Assembly (NCBI GenBank): GCA_032622095.1
Contig: CP136065.1
Location: 56,477,949 to 56,541,948, forward strand
Direction: 5' to 3'
Source of the DNA: Siphonodentalium dalli
Lineage: Eukaryota > Mollusca > Scaphopoda > Gadilida > Siphonodentaliidae
Length of the DNA stretch: 64,000 bases
The translations under genes and the position numbers were made by a program. Below the pieces are notes generated by a model. It saw only the letters and a list, made by a program, of their open reading frames with translations, did not search any database and had not been told where the DNA came from. Each line of letters starts with the position of its first letter. Position 1 is the stretch's first letter. This document shows, in pieces, positions 44,127 to 56,720 of the stretch.

Positions 44127-46622
44127 ATGGCATATTTTCGGTTTTTTAACCATCCTGAAATGTGTGCATCAGCATTTAAAGAAAATGTTAGCTATTTCGA
44201 AGACCGCATCATGTTTTTACAGAGACATATTCATGATCCTTACACTTATGCATTATTAGACCTTTCCTCCTCTAGGAGACAAGATGTTATCCTTACTTAT
44301 GAGAGCATTTTTCCAAAATACTCTGACATCAAATGTACATATGTTAATAATGTAACTCAATCAACCCTTGATGACTCATTTGATATATTGAACAATCATA
44401 TTAATGATTTTAATGTAAACTTATCTATATATATGGATACAGTTAAAGAATTACATGATATTGGAAGTAATTTTAGTATATATTCCCATTATTCCACATT
44501 GTGCCAATCACAGTACAGTGAGATGTCTTCTATCATTAAATTGTCAGATACATTACTATCATTATTATTTCATAATCTTGGCTATCGATCCCATATGCGG
44601 GCACTAGATTCCTATTTGTTTATGCTTAACAAGGAATATATTACGACGCGTGATAAGGTCTTCAACTTTGTACCTTGGCGGTTGCCGGAGAACTTGATTT
44701 CTACGTTAGGACGAGGTGCCAACTTCATTCCTACTCCGTTAATTACCCCGGAAAAACAAGTTACCGGGTTGAAAACCATGTGTTATGATGCTCTTGAAAC
44801 GTGTAATCGTAAAACGATTAATCTTATGTCTCCACATAATGTTCATCCATTAAAATCACACAATACATTGTTGTATACGCATGTTAACCATCCAAGTTTA
44901 CCACCAACTTTTGTTAATGACACATTAGACAGTATTATCAAGATAGATCGATTTACCAACTCATGGCCTGGGGATAATTATCTCACATTTAAGAATATAT
45001 CTCCATCTGAAATGAAACCTTAAACCTTTATGCTAACCATCCTGATGTTATTATTTCACCCAGTGATAAATCACTAATCACTGGGCATCTCTATTAATAC
45101 TACTGCTTGGTATGCCAAAGAATACTGGCGTCAGCATAGCGATACATCTACATACAGTTTACATGATTATAGTAGTATTAATCATATTATTGATGAAGGG
45201 GTTAAACGCCTTCGCTACATAGCTTTGAAATATATGGATACTACTATTGAACAAATTATTTTAGATAAAATCTTAGCAGTTTAACTTGCGGATATTATTA
45301 TTCCTTCTTTAAATATTACTCCTAAAGTTCATAAACTGAAAGTTTTCCCATCACCCAAAGTGGAAACCTCTTTAACTGATCGCCCGATCATCAATACGCA
45401 TTCAAGTGTGAATACTTGTGCCTCACGTATTTTAGGACATATGTTAGAGAATTATTTGGCAGCATTGCATAACCATTTTGACAGAAATAACATTACTTGG
45501 ACCATATGTAAAGATTCATTACACGCCATCCACGAATTTAAATCACTTAATGTAACACCAGAACAACTCAATAACTATTGGTTTATCAGTTCAGACTTTC
45601 AGTCTTTATATACAGCTATTCGAAACTCTGATATGTATGATGCACTTGAGTTTATTCGCCATATTTTAGATATTGGTGATACCCACTTTCACTTTATGGT
45701 TGACCTATTTAAGTTCATCCAAGATTATGCATTTTTCCAAGTTGGCTTTAAACATCTGTACCTACAGACAGAAGGATTAGCGATGGGCAGTTTTTTCTCA
45801 GCGCAAGCCGCAAATATCATCTTGCTTAGATGTGAATATTATATGTTCCACAATGCTCCATTAGTGGAACCTATTAAAATCTTTTTGAGATATATAGATG
45901 ATGGCATCTTGTTCATTGATGTGAAATATGAATCATTGTTGACTATTCTTAATGGATTGCGTGATGCCTACCCAAAACATATTAATTTGGTTGTATCAGT
46001 TAGCAAGTTTAAGGTTGATTTCCTTGATATAACCTTTAGCATAAATCATGAACTATTTTATAACCAAGGCTTGCATGTAGGCCTTTACCAAAAACCTGTT
46101 AATACATACTCGTACACTCATTTCGAGAGTGACCATCCAATTGGTGTATTTGTCGGCATTATTAAAACAGAGTGCCACCGTTACTTTAGACACCCTTCGT
46201 GTAGGGATGATTACCTATTTTACATTAGCCTATTTCTTATTAGACTCACTAGATGTGGCTACCCTGAACCTTTTGTCATTAAACAAATCATCCCTTATGA
46301 TGTCATTTTAAAGAAAGAATTTGGATGTATACCTACTAGTACAAGTGATACACAACCTCCAGATAGTTTATTACATGCTTCTCAGATCGCCAGTACAGGC
46401 GCATCTCCTCTAAATTTAGGTAACACTTCCCAATCTAATGATACTCCATCTACTGTATATGTACCGGTACTATTCTCTAAGTCTACCAATAACCATAAAA
46501 GGGCAGGTAATTTAATGCAATTACCTGCTAATGTTCGATTTTGCCATAAAGTTGGCACTAAACTCCATACTATTTTACTTACTAAGAAACGGCTACACAG
46601 AAAGCTATCCCACTACTTATAG
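44127..46622 (+). pseudogene. Penelope-like reverse transcriptase, copy 2 (most complete)
   Basis: N-terminal part from ATG 44127 (298 codons) ends with LPENLISTLGRGANFIPTP, typical of the Penelope N-terminal region. After a frameshift at ~45020 comes NHPDVIISPSDKS, the family's PADK-like motif. After further breaks at ~45096 and 45283, PKVHK leads into the RT core: RPIINTHSS, FISSDFQSLYT, GLAMGSFFSAQAANI, FLRYIDDGILF, VDFLDITFSI, YQKPVNTYSYTHF and RHPSCRDDYLFYI. It ends HYL then TAG at 46620-46622. After the RT there are ~130 residues, Ser/Thr-rich then basic, and no GIY-YIG endonuclease is visible. At least three breaks make it inactive. Confidence 0.9.
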
Positions 46623-46697
46623 AGTATTTTCTATATATAATTTATGATATATTACTTATAACACACCGGCTTATTTGGAATCCACTATACATCTTTA

Positions 46698-47178
46698 ATG
46701 AAATTACAAAGTTTTAGTCTCTGGATTACCTGTATACCTATTGATAATCCTCAAAATTCACAATTCGATCGTATAATGTACTGTATCACTCCTGTATGTT
46801 CTCACATACAGATGTCTCATTCCAGTTGGGAAAATGAAGCGTTCTGATGTCAGTAAGACGACTGTTTTATACCTGACACCCGAAGATTTACAGCCACTGA
46901 AACTTACAAAGATTCTTTCTGTTCCGGACTTTTTACAATGTTTCAACCAATATAATAATGTGTATAAATTACATAGAGTAAGGAATGGTAGCACTTTTAT
47001 TCATTTATATGTTGACAGCAGATACAGAACCATCAACTTCCGTCTTATTACTCAATTCAACGTCTTTATGTATAAGGTTACCAGTCGAATTATTGTAAAC
47101 ATTTCCTGTCCACAAGACAGATTGTGTAGGAGAATACTCACTTCTATGAACCATGAACTCAGAAAGAAAGTGTTATAG
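46698..47178 (+). pseudogene. PLE second ORF, copy 2
   Basis: Same gene as at 36504. ATG 46698, with a small deletion near 46838 relative to copy 1 that shifts the frame, then open from 46834 to TAG 47176-47178 with the phrases LTPEDLQPLKLTKILSVPDF and TINFRLITQFNVFMYKV. Three-copy agreement suggests a protein of ~160 residues, mixed alpha/beta by appearance, without signal peptide or membrane segment. Unknown function. Confidence 0.5.
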
Positions 47179-48522
47179 ATTATATCATTATTATCTATTT
47201 TCAGACATAGATTTCACTTCACCCATGTAACATACCCGTTATACCTCCGCTATCGTCGACCATCGTTCTAATTTTAGAATTTGGCACCGGTTCCTTTTAA
47301 AATTCAAGTGCGACACCGCACGTGACATCCTTCTTGTTCAGACCTCTGCCATTTTCGATTGTTCCGACATTTTGAAGTCTCGTAATTTTGTTCAATTTCT
47401 ATGAGTTAAATCGCGTTCATTGGATATTTGATAGGAATTACTGGTAAATATAAACTATAGTTTATCTTCTTAATGGTTTTAAATATCTTTGATTCATGAT
47501 TACTTTCCTGATAGGTATGGACACATTCACGCTAAATTTATACTGATTTATTCGATAATGATTTCTCCACTCTGGCTACTTTTCAAGTATTTTGCGTGTA
47601 TTTTTCGAATGTATAAAACCTTGTCCATATATCTGATTACTACACGCAATCTTCCATTAACTACACGATAGCTTTAATCATTTCATCCATACATCAATTT
47701 ATATAAAATGAACCATTATTTTGTCATTGATTCTATGTAATAATACCTGTTTACATCCTAATCGATTGCATCAAAATTAATCGACATTTACCCATATAAA
47801 TCTATCACACTTATACACAAAACCTTGTTTGTCATACATGTATAGTTAGTTCCCCGTTTATCTTTGGATATCGTCACCTGATGCGGTTCTTTAGTCGATG
47901 TTGCTTGGCCACACGCCAAGGGGACGATCTCGGAGCTAGTTTCTTGCATTTTCGTCCCGCTTAAGAGGATTCGTCACCGAGATATGTAACTGATGATAAC
48001 GTCGATGAAAATTTCGATTTTAACACAAGACACATCTTTTCACACTACTTAAGCACACATGTCTTTATTCTGCTATTACAACACACATGTATACTATTAA
48101 ATCTAAATTGAACCCTTTGGCTATAAATTTCTCTTGGCCCTTTGCTAGCTATCCAAATTACTTTCTAAATTTGTAATAGCCCAACATCAGGTTACGATTA
48201 TGTTCTCCCATTTGTTAACTGTGATGACGGTGTTTCTGCTGTGATTTTAATATAGTTACATTTTGGACCTTTTGCAGTACACCTCACCACTGTTCTCAAT
48301 TGGTATACACGGCCTATTTGTGATTGGGACCTTTAAAAACTTTCCGCCGTCAGGCTACCAATTACTTCTATATTTTGAGTTGATACTACAGTAGAGATCT
48401 TGTATCATACTCCACAATATGTATTCAGGACATATCATCGCCTGCATGCATACCAGTGGTTTTAGGAACCTATCCTCAGTCGAGTGACATTACTTGCCAC
48501 CCTTGAATAATCTCACAACATG
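47179..48522 (+). other. PLE 3' region, copy 2
   Basis: No gene; parallel to 36991-38318. The similarity to copy 1 stops at ACAACATGT (48522), after which an R1 repeat begins. The same PLE/R1 junction occurs at 52821. Confidence 0.75.
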
Positions 48523-49337
48523 TTTTAATAACAGTTAACACAGGTGTGGATTGGCATTTGGCCATTAAGAGATTAACTGGCTTCAGACCAGTCACTAATT
48601 AAACAATTAGACTTATTAACCGGACTGAAGCATGGTGTAAGATCCTGTCTTACTGTGTTGGTAGTTTGCTATATTTCATGCAGCCAACTGTTCTCTAAAC
48701 TGAAAGAGAAAAGTTTGCTAAAATTCTCTGCCGATGCTCGATTAAAGCATTGGCAGAAGACTGTTAGAGACTCGGAGGGGGCACAAGGCACAGATTAGAA
48801 CTGGGATTCAAGAATTCCTACAAAAACGGAGGCCTAATCCTCCCAAGTTGTACGTGCCAAATCCAGAATGGAAACCCACGTATAACGAAGATTATATCCA
48901 GATTTTAAGAATTGATTCAGTCCATGTATATAAGACTCTAGCATCACATGTTTTCATAACAGTTAGCACAGGTGTGGATTGGCATTTGGCCATTAAGAGA
49001 TTAACTGGCTTCAGACCAGTCACTGATTAAACAATTAAGACTTAATAACCGGACTGAAGCATGGTGTAAGATCCTGTCTTACTGTGTTGGTAGTTTGCTA
49101 TATTTCATGCAGCCAAATGTTCTCTAAACTGAAAGAGAAAAGTTTGCTAAAATTCTCTGCCGATGCTCGATTAAAGCATTGGAAGAAGAATGTTAGAGAC
49201 TCGTAGGAGCACAAGGCATAGATTAGAGCTGGGATTCAAGAATTCCTACAAAAACGGAGGCCTAGTCCTCCCAAGTTGTACGTGCCAAATCTAGAATGGA
49301 AACCCACGTATAAGGGAGGATCATATCCAGATTTGTC
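48523..49337 (+). repeat. R1 tandem repeat, about two units
   Basis: Landmark GTGTGGATTGGCATTTGGCC at about 48545 and 48973 gives a ~428-base period. Frames of the R1 protein are present but shifted in places. Joined on the left to the PLE 3' end and on the right, at GATTTGTCT|GCAATTC, to a polymerase fragment. Confidence 0.88.
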
Positions 49338-49930
49338 TGCAATTCATGTGATTCTGTATGGTCAATAGAGAATATGTTACTAAAGGTGAAAATGTTTTGG
49401 AAAGATTTTTTAAATGGTTGTTTTACACCAACGACCATAAATGCACAACATGTATTGCTCACAATGCAAGAGGCTACGATAGTCAGTGCCTCTTATATTA
49501 CTTGGTGAACAATGGAAATTCAAAACCTAATGTTATTATGAATGGTAACAAAATACTGAGTTTACAATGTAATGGTGTTAGAGTAATCGATTCATTGAGT
49601 TTCATCCCAATGGCATTATCTAAATTTCCAAAAACATTCCAACTTGAATGGCTAAAGGTTATTTTCCACATTGGGCAAATACACAGGACTTTCAGAATTA
49701 CGTAGGACCATATCTAGACAAAACAATCATGGCTGAGGAAAATAGGGATTCATTTCTGAAATGGTACGAAGCTAGGGGTGAGGATATTTTTGATTTCCAA
49801 AAATAATCATCAAAAGTATTGTAAATCCGATGTAGACATTTTAAGACGTGGATGTGGCAAATTCAGACTATGTGCAATGGAAACTGATCAAATAGATCCA
49901 TTCCGGGAAGCAATAACATTAGCTCAAAAC
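49338..49930 (+). pseudogene. Polinton polymerase fragment, copy C2
   Basis: Same fragment as C1 without the LINE: from GCAATTCATGTGATT to ATTAGCTCAAAAC. It contains ARGYDSQ, FIPMALSKFPKTFQLE and FLKWYEARGEDIFDF with several indels, and fuses at its right end to PLE copy 3. Shows the uninterrupted LINE target near 49777. Confidence 0.88.
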
Positions 49931-50931
49931 ACTTGAGTTTATTCGCCATATTTTAGATATTGATGATACCCATATTTTAGATATTGATGATACCCACTTT
50001 AACTTTATGGTTGACCTATTTAAGTTCATCCAAGATTATGCATTTTTCCATGTTGGCTTTAAACATCTGTACCCACAGACAGAAGGATTAGCGATGGACA
50101 GATTTTTCTCAGCGCAAGCCGCAAATATCATCTTGCTTAGATGTGAATATTATATGTTCCAAAATGTTCCATTAGTGGAACCTATTAAAATCTTTTTGAG
50201 ATATATGGATGATGGCATCTTGTTCGTTGATGTGAAATATGAATCATTGTTGACTATTCTTAATGGATTGCGTGATGCCTACCCAAAACATATTAATTTG
50301 GATGTATCAGTTAGCAAGTTTAAGGTTGATTTCCTTGATATAACCTTTAGCATAAATCATGAACTATTTTATAACCAAGGCTTGCATGTAGGCCTTTACA
50401 AAAACTGTTAATACATACTCGTACACTCATTTCGAGAGTGACCATCCAATTGGTGTATTTATCGGCAATATTAAAACAGAGTGCCACTGTTACTTTATAC
50501 ACTCTTCGTGTAGGGATGATTACCTATTTTACATTAGCCTATTTCCTATTAGACTCACTAGATGTGGCTACCCTGAACCTTTTGTCATTAAACAAATCAT
50601 CACTTATGATGTAATTTTTAAGAAAGAATTTGGATGTATACCTACTAGTACAAGTGGTACACAACCTCAAGATAGTTTATTACATGCTTCTCAGATCGCC
50701 AGTACAGGCGCATCTCCTCTAAATTTAGGTAACACTTCCCAATCTAATGATACTCCATCTACTGTATATGTACCGGTACTATTCTCTAAGTCTACCAATA
50801 ACCATAAAAGGGCACGTAATTTAATGCAATTACCTGCTAATGTTCGATTTTGCCATAAAGTTGGCACTAAACTCCATACTATTTTACTTACTAAGAAACG
50901 GCTACACAGAAAGCTATCCCACCACTTATAG
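49931..50931 (+). pseudogene. PLE reverse transcriptase, copy 3 fragment
   Basis: RT fragment with GLAMDRFFSAQAANI and FLRYMDDGILF (Met instead of Ile in the catalytic box). A small deletion near 50402 shifts the frame (LHVGLYKNC then stop), with homologous sequence running on to TAG 50929-50931. The motif B Gly is replaced by Asp. Non-functional. Confidence 0.85.
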
Positions 50932-51006
50932 AGTATTTTCTATATATAATTTATGATATATTACTTATAACACACCGGCTTATTTGGAATCCACCATACA
51001 TCTTTA

Positions 51007-51480
51007 ATGAAATTACAAAGTTTTAGTCTCTGGATTACCTGTATACCTATTGATAATCCTCAAAATTCACAATTCGATCGTATAATGTACTGTATCACTA
51101 CTGTATGTTCTCACATACAGATGTCTCATTCCAGTTGGGAAAATGTTCTGCCACCTATCTAATGTCAGTAAGACGACTGTTTTATACCTGACACCCGAAG
51201 ATTTACAGCCACTGAACCTTACAAAGTTTCTTTCTGTTTCGGACTTTTTACAATGTTTCGACCAATATAATAATGTGTATAAATTACATAGAGAAAGGAA
51301 TGGTAGCACTTTTATTCATTTATATGTTGGCAGCAGATACAGAACCATCAACTTCCGTCTTATTACTCAATTCAACGTCTTTATATATAAGGTTATCAGT
51401 CGAATTATTGTAAACATTTCCTGTCCACAAGACAGATAGTGTAGAATACTCACGTCTATGAACCATGAACTCAGAAAGTG
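51007..51480 (+). pseudogene. PLE second ORF, copy 3
   Basis: Same gene as at 36504 and 46698. ATG 51007; a small deletion near 51145 and a stop at 51437-51439 (CCACAAGACAGATAG, where the others continue). The central phrases SNVSKTTVLYLTPEDLQPL and GSTFIHLYVGSRYRTINFR agree with the other copies. Confidence 0.5.
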
Positions 51481-52821
51481 TTATACAGATTATATCATTA
51501 TTATCTATTTTCAGACATAGATTTCACTTCACCCATGTAACATACCCGTTATACCTCCGCTATCGTCGACCATCGTTCTAATTATAGAATTTGGCACCGG
51601 TTCCTTTTAAAATTCACGTGCGACAACGCACGTGACATCCTTCTTGTTCAGACCTCTGCCATTTTCGATTGTTCCGACATTTTGAAGTCTCGTAATTTTG
51701 TTCAATTTCTATGAGTTAAATCGCGTTCATTGGATATTTGATAGGAATTACTGGTAAATATAAACTATAGTTTATCTTCTTAATGGTTTTAAATATCTTT
51801 GATTCATGATTACTTTCCTGATAGGTATGGACACATTCACGCTAAATTTATTCGATGATTTCTCCACTCTGGCTACTTTTCAAGTATTTTTGCGTGTATT
51901 TTTCGAATGTATGAAACCTTGTCCATATATCTGATTACTACACGCAATCTTCCATTAACTACGATAGCTTTAATCATCTCATCCATACATCAATTTATAT
52001 AAAATGAACCATTATTTTGTCATTGACTCTATGTAATAATACCTGTTTACATCCTAATCGATTGCATCAAAATTAATCGACATTTACCCATATAAATCTA
52101 TAACACATATACACAAAACCTTGTTTGTCATACATGTATAGTTAGTTCCCCGTTTATCTTTGGATATCGTCACCTGATGCGGTTCTTTAGTCGATGTTGC
52201 TTGGCCACACATGCCAAGGGGACGATCTCGGAGCTAGTTTCTTGCTTTTTCGTCCCGCTTAAGAGGATTCGTCACCGAGATATGTAACTGATGATAACGT
52301 CGATGAAAATTTCGATTTTAACACAAGACACATCTTTTCACACTACTTAAGCACACATTTCTTTATTCTGCTATTACAACACACATGTATACTATTAAAT
52401 CTAAATTGAACCCTTTGGCTATAAATTTCTCTTGGCCCTTTGCTAGCTATCCAAATTACTTTCTAAATTTGTAATAGCCCAACATCAGGTTACGATTATG
52501 TTCTCCCATTTGTTAACTGTGATGACGGTGTTTCTGCTGTGATTTTAATATAGTTACATTTTGGACCTTTTGCAGTACACCCCACCACTGTTCTCAATTG
52601 GTATACACGGCCTATTTGTGATTGGGACCTTTAAAAACTTTCCGCCGTCAGGCTACCAATTACTTCTATATTTTGAGTTGATACTACAGTAGAGATCTTG
52701 TATCATACTCCACAATATGTATTCAGGACATATCATCGCCTGCATGCATACCAGTGGTTTTAGGAACCTACCCTCAGTCGAGTGACATTCCTTGCAACCC
52801 TTGAATAATCTCACAACATGT
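51481..52821 (+). other. PLE 3' region, copy 3
   Basis: No gene. Parallel to 36991-38318 and 47179-48522. Confidence 0.75.
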
Positions 52822-53196
52822 TTTAATAACAGTTAGCACAGGTGTGGATTGGCATTTGGCCATTAAGAGATTAACTGGCTTCAGACCAGTCACTGATTAA
52901 ACAATTAGACTTATTAACCGGACTGAAGCATGGTGTAAGATCCTGTCTTACTGTGTTGGTAGTTTGCTATATTTCATGCAGCCAAATGTTCTCTAAACTG
53001 AAAGAAAAAAGTTTGCTAAAATTATCTGCCGATTAAAGCATTGGAAGAAGAATGTTAGAGACTCGGAGGAGCACAAGGCATAGATTAGAGCTGGGATTCA
53101 AGAATTCCTACAAAAACGGAGGCCTAGACCTCCCAAGTTGTACGTGCCAAATCCAGAATGGAAACCCACGTATAAGGGAGGATCATATCCAGATTT
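52822..53196 (+). repeat. R1 repeat, partial units before Polinton B
   Basis: One part-unit to TTCATGCAGCCA (~52984) and the start of another. A ten-base deletion near 53030 breaks the R1 frame. Ends at the same R1/polymerase junction as at 30342 and 49338. Confidence 0.88.
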
Positions 53197-55963
53197 GTCT
53201 GCAATTCATGTGATTCATTCTGTATTGTCAATAGAGAATGTTATTAAAGGTGAAAATGTATTGGAAAGATTTTGTAAATGGTTGTTTTACACCAACGACC
53301 ATAAAGGCACAACATGTATTGCTCACAATGCAAGAGGCTACGATAGTGTCAGTTCCTCTTATATTACTTGGTGAACAATGGAAATTCAAAACCTAATGTT
53401 ATTGTGAATGGTAACAAAATACTGAGTTTACAATGTAATGGTGTTAGAGTAATCGATTCATTGAGTTTCATCCCAAGGGCATTATCTAAATTTCCAAAAA
53501 CATTCCAACTTGAATGGCTAAAGGTTATTTTCCACATTGGGCAAATACACAGCACTTTCAGAATTACGTAGGACCATATCTAGACAAAAAATACTATAAA
53601 CCTGAAATCATGTCTGAGGAAAATAGGGTTTCATTTCTGAAATGGTACGAAGCTAGGGGTGAGGATATTTTTGATTTCCAAAAAGAAAATCAAAAGTATT
53701 GTAAATCAGATGTAGACATTTTAAGACGTGGATGTGGCAAATTCAGACTATGTGTAATGGAAACTGATCAAATAGATCCATTCCGGGGAGAAAAAATGCA
53801 TTACCAGAGAATTCTCTAGGTATAATTTCAGACGCTGGATATCCACAAGCGCGTAAATTTTCAATGAAAGCAATTCGATGGATACAATACATTGCTACAG
53901 AACAAAATATTAACTTAAAACATGCTTTAAATGGTGGTGAAGTTAAAATAGAGTTTGTTGGTGGTTATCATGCAGAATCAAACAGTGTATGAAATGTATG
54001 GGTGCTTTTTTCATGGCTGTCCTCATTGTTATCCAGATAGAAACCGCCGAAACCCACCCAGTAATATAACAATGCATGAATTTTATTAACAATAATAACG
54101 GAAACTGAAATCAAAAGCTTGGGATGCAAATTAATATGCATCTGGGAACATGACATAGACAATAAATGTAAAGACAAAAAATTAAAAACAAACTGTGGAT
54201 CAATTCTATTTGCATCAAGACCCAATTAAACCAATGGAAGCATTATTTGGTGGCAGGACTAATGCTCTAAAATTATATCATGAAATAGAACCAAAATCTA
54301 AACAGGAAATAAAATATATTGATATATGCAGTTTGTATCCTAGTGTGAATAAATATAGGGAGTACCCTCTTGGCCATCCTACAATTCTAAGTCAGGAAAC
54401 AATATGAGACATAAAATCTTACAAAGGACCGATACACTGTACTAACAAAATGATATATACATTGTGTAAAACTTGTGCAGAAAATGAAAGTGGACAGTGT
54501 AGTCATAAAACTGAACAGTGTGCTTTAGTTGGAGTTTGGACGCATGTAGAATTATTCAAAGCAATATAATTGTGTTACCAAATTCTGGAAGTGTACCAAT
54601 TTTGGCATTGGACTGAGTGGTCGGACAAAGTATACAGGGATTACATTGATAAATACCTCAACAAGTAGCAAGTGGATATCCAAAATCTGTTAAAAGTGAA
54701 GTTAAAGATAAATACATTAAAGGCACGTGCGGCCTTAATTGTCGAAAATATTCATATTTGTTCCAAACACCGTAAACAGAAAAACATTAAAACGCATACA
54801 GTTCCGTTCATATAAACCATGACCATAGCGTAAACAGCATGTTATCATAAAGACCTACTATATTTTACCTAAGCAAGAGCCTGGTTGTGTTACAGAAGAC
54901 AGCACAATGCTAATCACACACAAATGGCATAAACGCTCTTTATTTGTTCCATATCAGGAATTCACCAACAAAGAACGCTCTTTATGTTTACCATCATAAT
55001 ATAAACAAACACCAGAAAAGTAACTTTTTATGCTTTTGTTTACATAACAATGGTCAAACAAATGACCATAACATACTGTTTATGCGATATTTCTTATTTG
55101 TATACGGACAAAGTCTATCTACATTTTGATGTTCTTTCTGTTTGTGGCGGTTTTTGACGGGTGGAGATATTTTCACAGGATACCCACCGCCAAAGCCAAC
55201 CGTGTCTTTAAAGATTATTATGAGGTTGAAGGTATAAAACTTGAAAAAGAAAAAAACCCAGGACTCCGCCAGTGCGCAAAATTAATGATAAATTGCATAT
55301 GGGGAAAAATTGCATAAAATAATATTCGGACTAAAACTGACTATATCTCAGAACCATCCAGATATTTTGAACTACTAACAGATAAAAATATCAGTCAAAG
55401 CAGGTTTTGAACATGATAAATTCATATTATTGAGCTATGAAAATAAAACCGACATTATAGAACCACATCCATCTGTCAATGTAGTTGTTGCATCATTTGT
55501 CACAGCATATGCACGCTTGGAGTTGTATAAAGTTCTAGAAAAATTCAAGATAGGGTGTTACGACACCGATAGCTGAATGTATATATTCGATCCAGAAAAA
55601 GAAAATATCAAAACCGAAGACAGCTACCTTGGTAAATGGACTGATGAACGCTAAAATCATAAAATTTGTAGGGTTAGGACCAAAAAATTATGGATATCAG
55701 TACGCGAAAGATGGTGTCATAAAATATGTATGTAAGGTTATCACTCTGGATTATAAACTAAACAGCAAGTAAATTTTCATTCAATGGTTAAATGTGTTAA
55801 CGACCGGTCAAACTTTCAACTTGTCATAAACTATCCATGCAGAATTAAACGCACAAAGAACCGAGAAGTAATTAGTGAAGAGCAAACAAAAACATTCCGA
55901 TGTGTGTACACCAAACGACTTGTTGTGGGTGAATACAACACAATCCCTTATGGATGGAAATGA
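53197..55963 (+). pseudogene. Polinton DNA polymerase B, copy B
   Basis: Covers the exonuclease region (LERFCKWLFYTNDHK), FLKWYEARGEDIFDF, the palm motif A region (KYIDICSLYPSVNKYREYPLG at ~54320) and motif B (KLMINCIWGK at ~55285). Motif C is damaged by a frameshift and a stop at ~55557-55580 (TACGACACCGATAGCTGA). A deletion at ~53787 removes about 45 bases relative to A, others occur near 54090 and 54430, and a TTAA MITE interrupts at 54721. Ends IPYGWK then TGA at 55961-55963. The N-terminal zinc-binding part is absent. Confidence 0.9.
54721..55207 (+). mobile_element. TTAA-type MITE, copy 4
   Basis: TTAA at 54717-54720 and 55208-55211. Copy A shows the empty site ATACATTAAAGATTATTATC near 18013-18032. 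Same ends as the 21384 element. Confidence 0.92.
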
Positions 55964-56383
55964 TGTGTTACCAGCAGAGATGCTTTTGAAAATTTATAAT
56001 AACTTGATCGAAATGTCAAAAATGGATCAAGAAATCTTATAATGCAGAAATTGCTGAACGGACATTTCTCTGAGGGGCAGAGCCAATTGAGATGTTTGAG
56101 AGATCAGAATTTGAAACTGATTTCTTAATGGATATATTGGAACAGCTGTTTTCAGATTATTGGATATTTCATGGTGTTCCTAAAAACAAAATAAACTAAA
56201 TTCGTGAATTAGTTGAAAATAAATTTGCTCGCTTTAATATCAAGACAGGATTCTTAATAAAAAAAACTTTGAAATTCGAAGAGGTGACAAGAATATATGG
56301 ATACATTATTCTCCGAGAACCATGTGCAATTTTCACTGTTGAAAAGTTATTTGAAGAAAAAGTGTCTTTGGCTTTATGGTGAT
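55950..56383 (+). pseudogene. small Polinton ORF of unknown function, copy B
   Basis: Begins with the short frame MDG-DVLPAEMLLKIYNNLI at ATG 55950 (30 codons, TAA 56040-56042), overlapping the polymerase end. Then comes the equivalent of the 133-codon frame (ERTFL...DYWIFHGVPKNKI), broken by stops near 56198 and by deletions. Function unknown. The repeated position between polymerase and ATPase supports it as a real element gene. Confidence 0.5.
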
Positions 56384-56720
56384 TCTTCATTGAAAAAATA
56401 AAAAAGGTTGATTCCGAACAATCCTAATCAGTCTTACATGATCTGTCTCAGGGTAAAGATGGACGAATCATTGTTCTTCAAACATCCATGTAACATTTTC
56501 ATATCGGGACCAAGTGGTTGTGGTAAAACAGAATTTGTTAAGAAATTAATCGAATATAAAGATGACTTGTTCAAACCTGTTCCATACAAAGTAGTTTGGT
56601 GTTACAAAGCAAATGGCAAAATGGCAAAATACCTATAGTCAGATGCAAGAATTTCACAATATTCAATTTATAAATGGAATACCGGATGATGACAATGAAC
56701 TTGTCGATGACACAGACTAA

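Larger units (their letters stand above)
49931..52821 (+). mobile_element. Penelope-like element, copy 3 (5' truncated)
   Basis: Identical breakpoints to copy 1 on the left (ACTTGAGTTTATTCGCC) and to copy 2 on the right (R1 junction). A 27-base tandem repeat (CATATTTTAGATATTGATGATACC) at about 49948-49998 is private to this copy. Confidence 0.88.
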
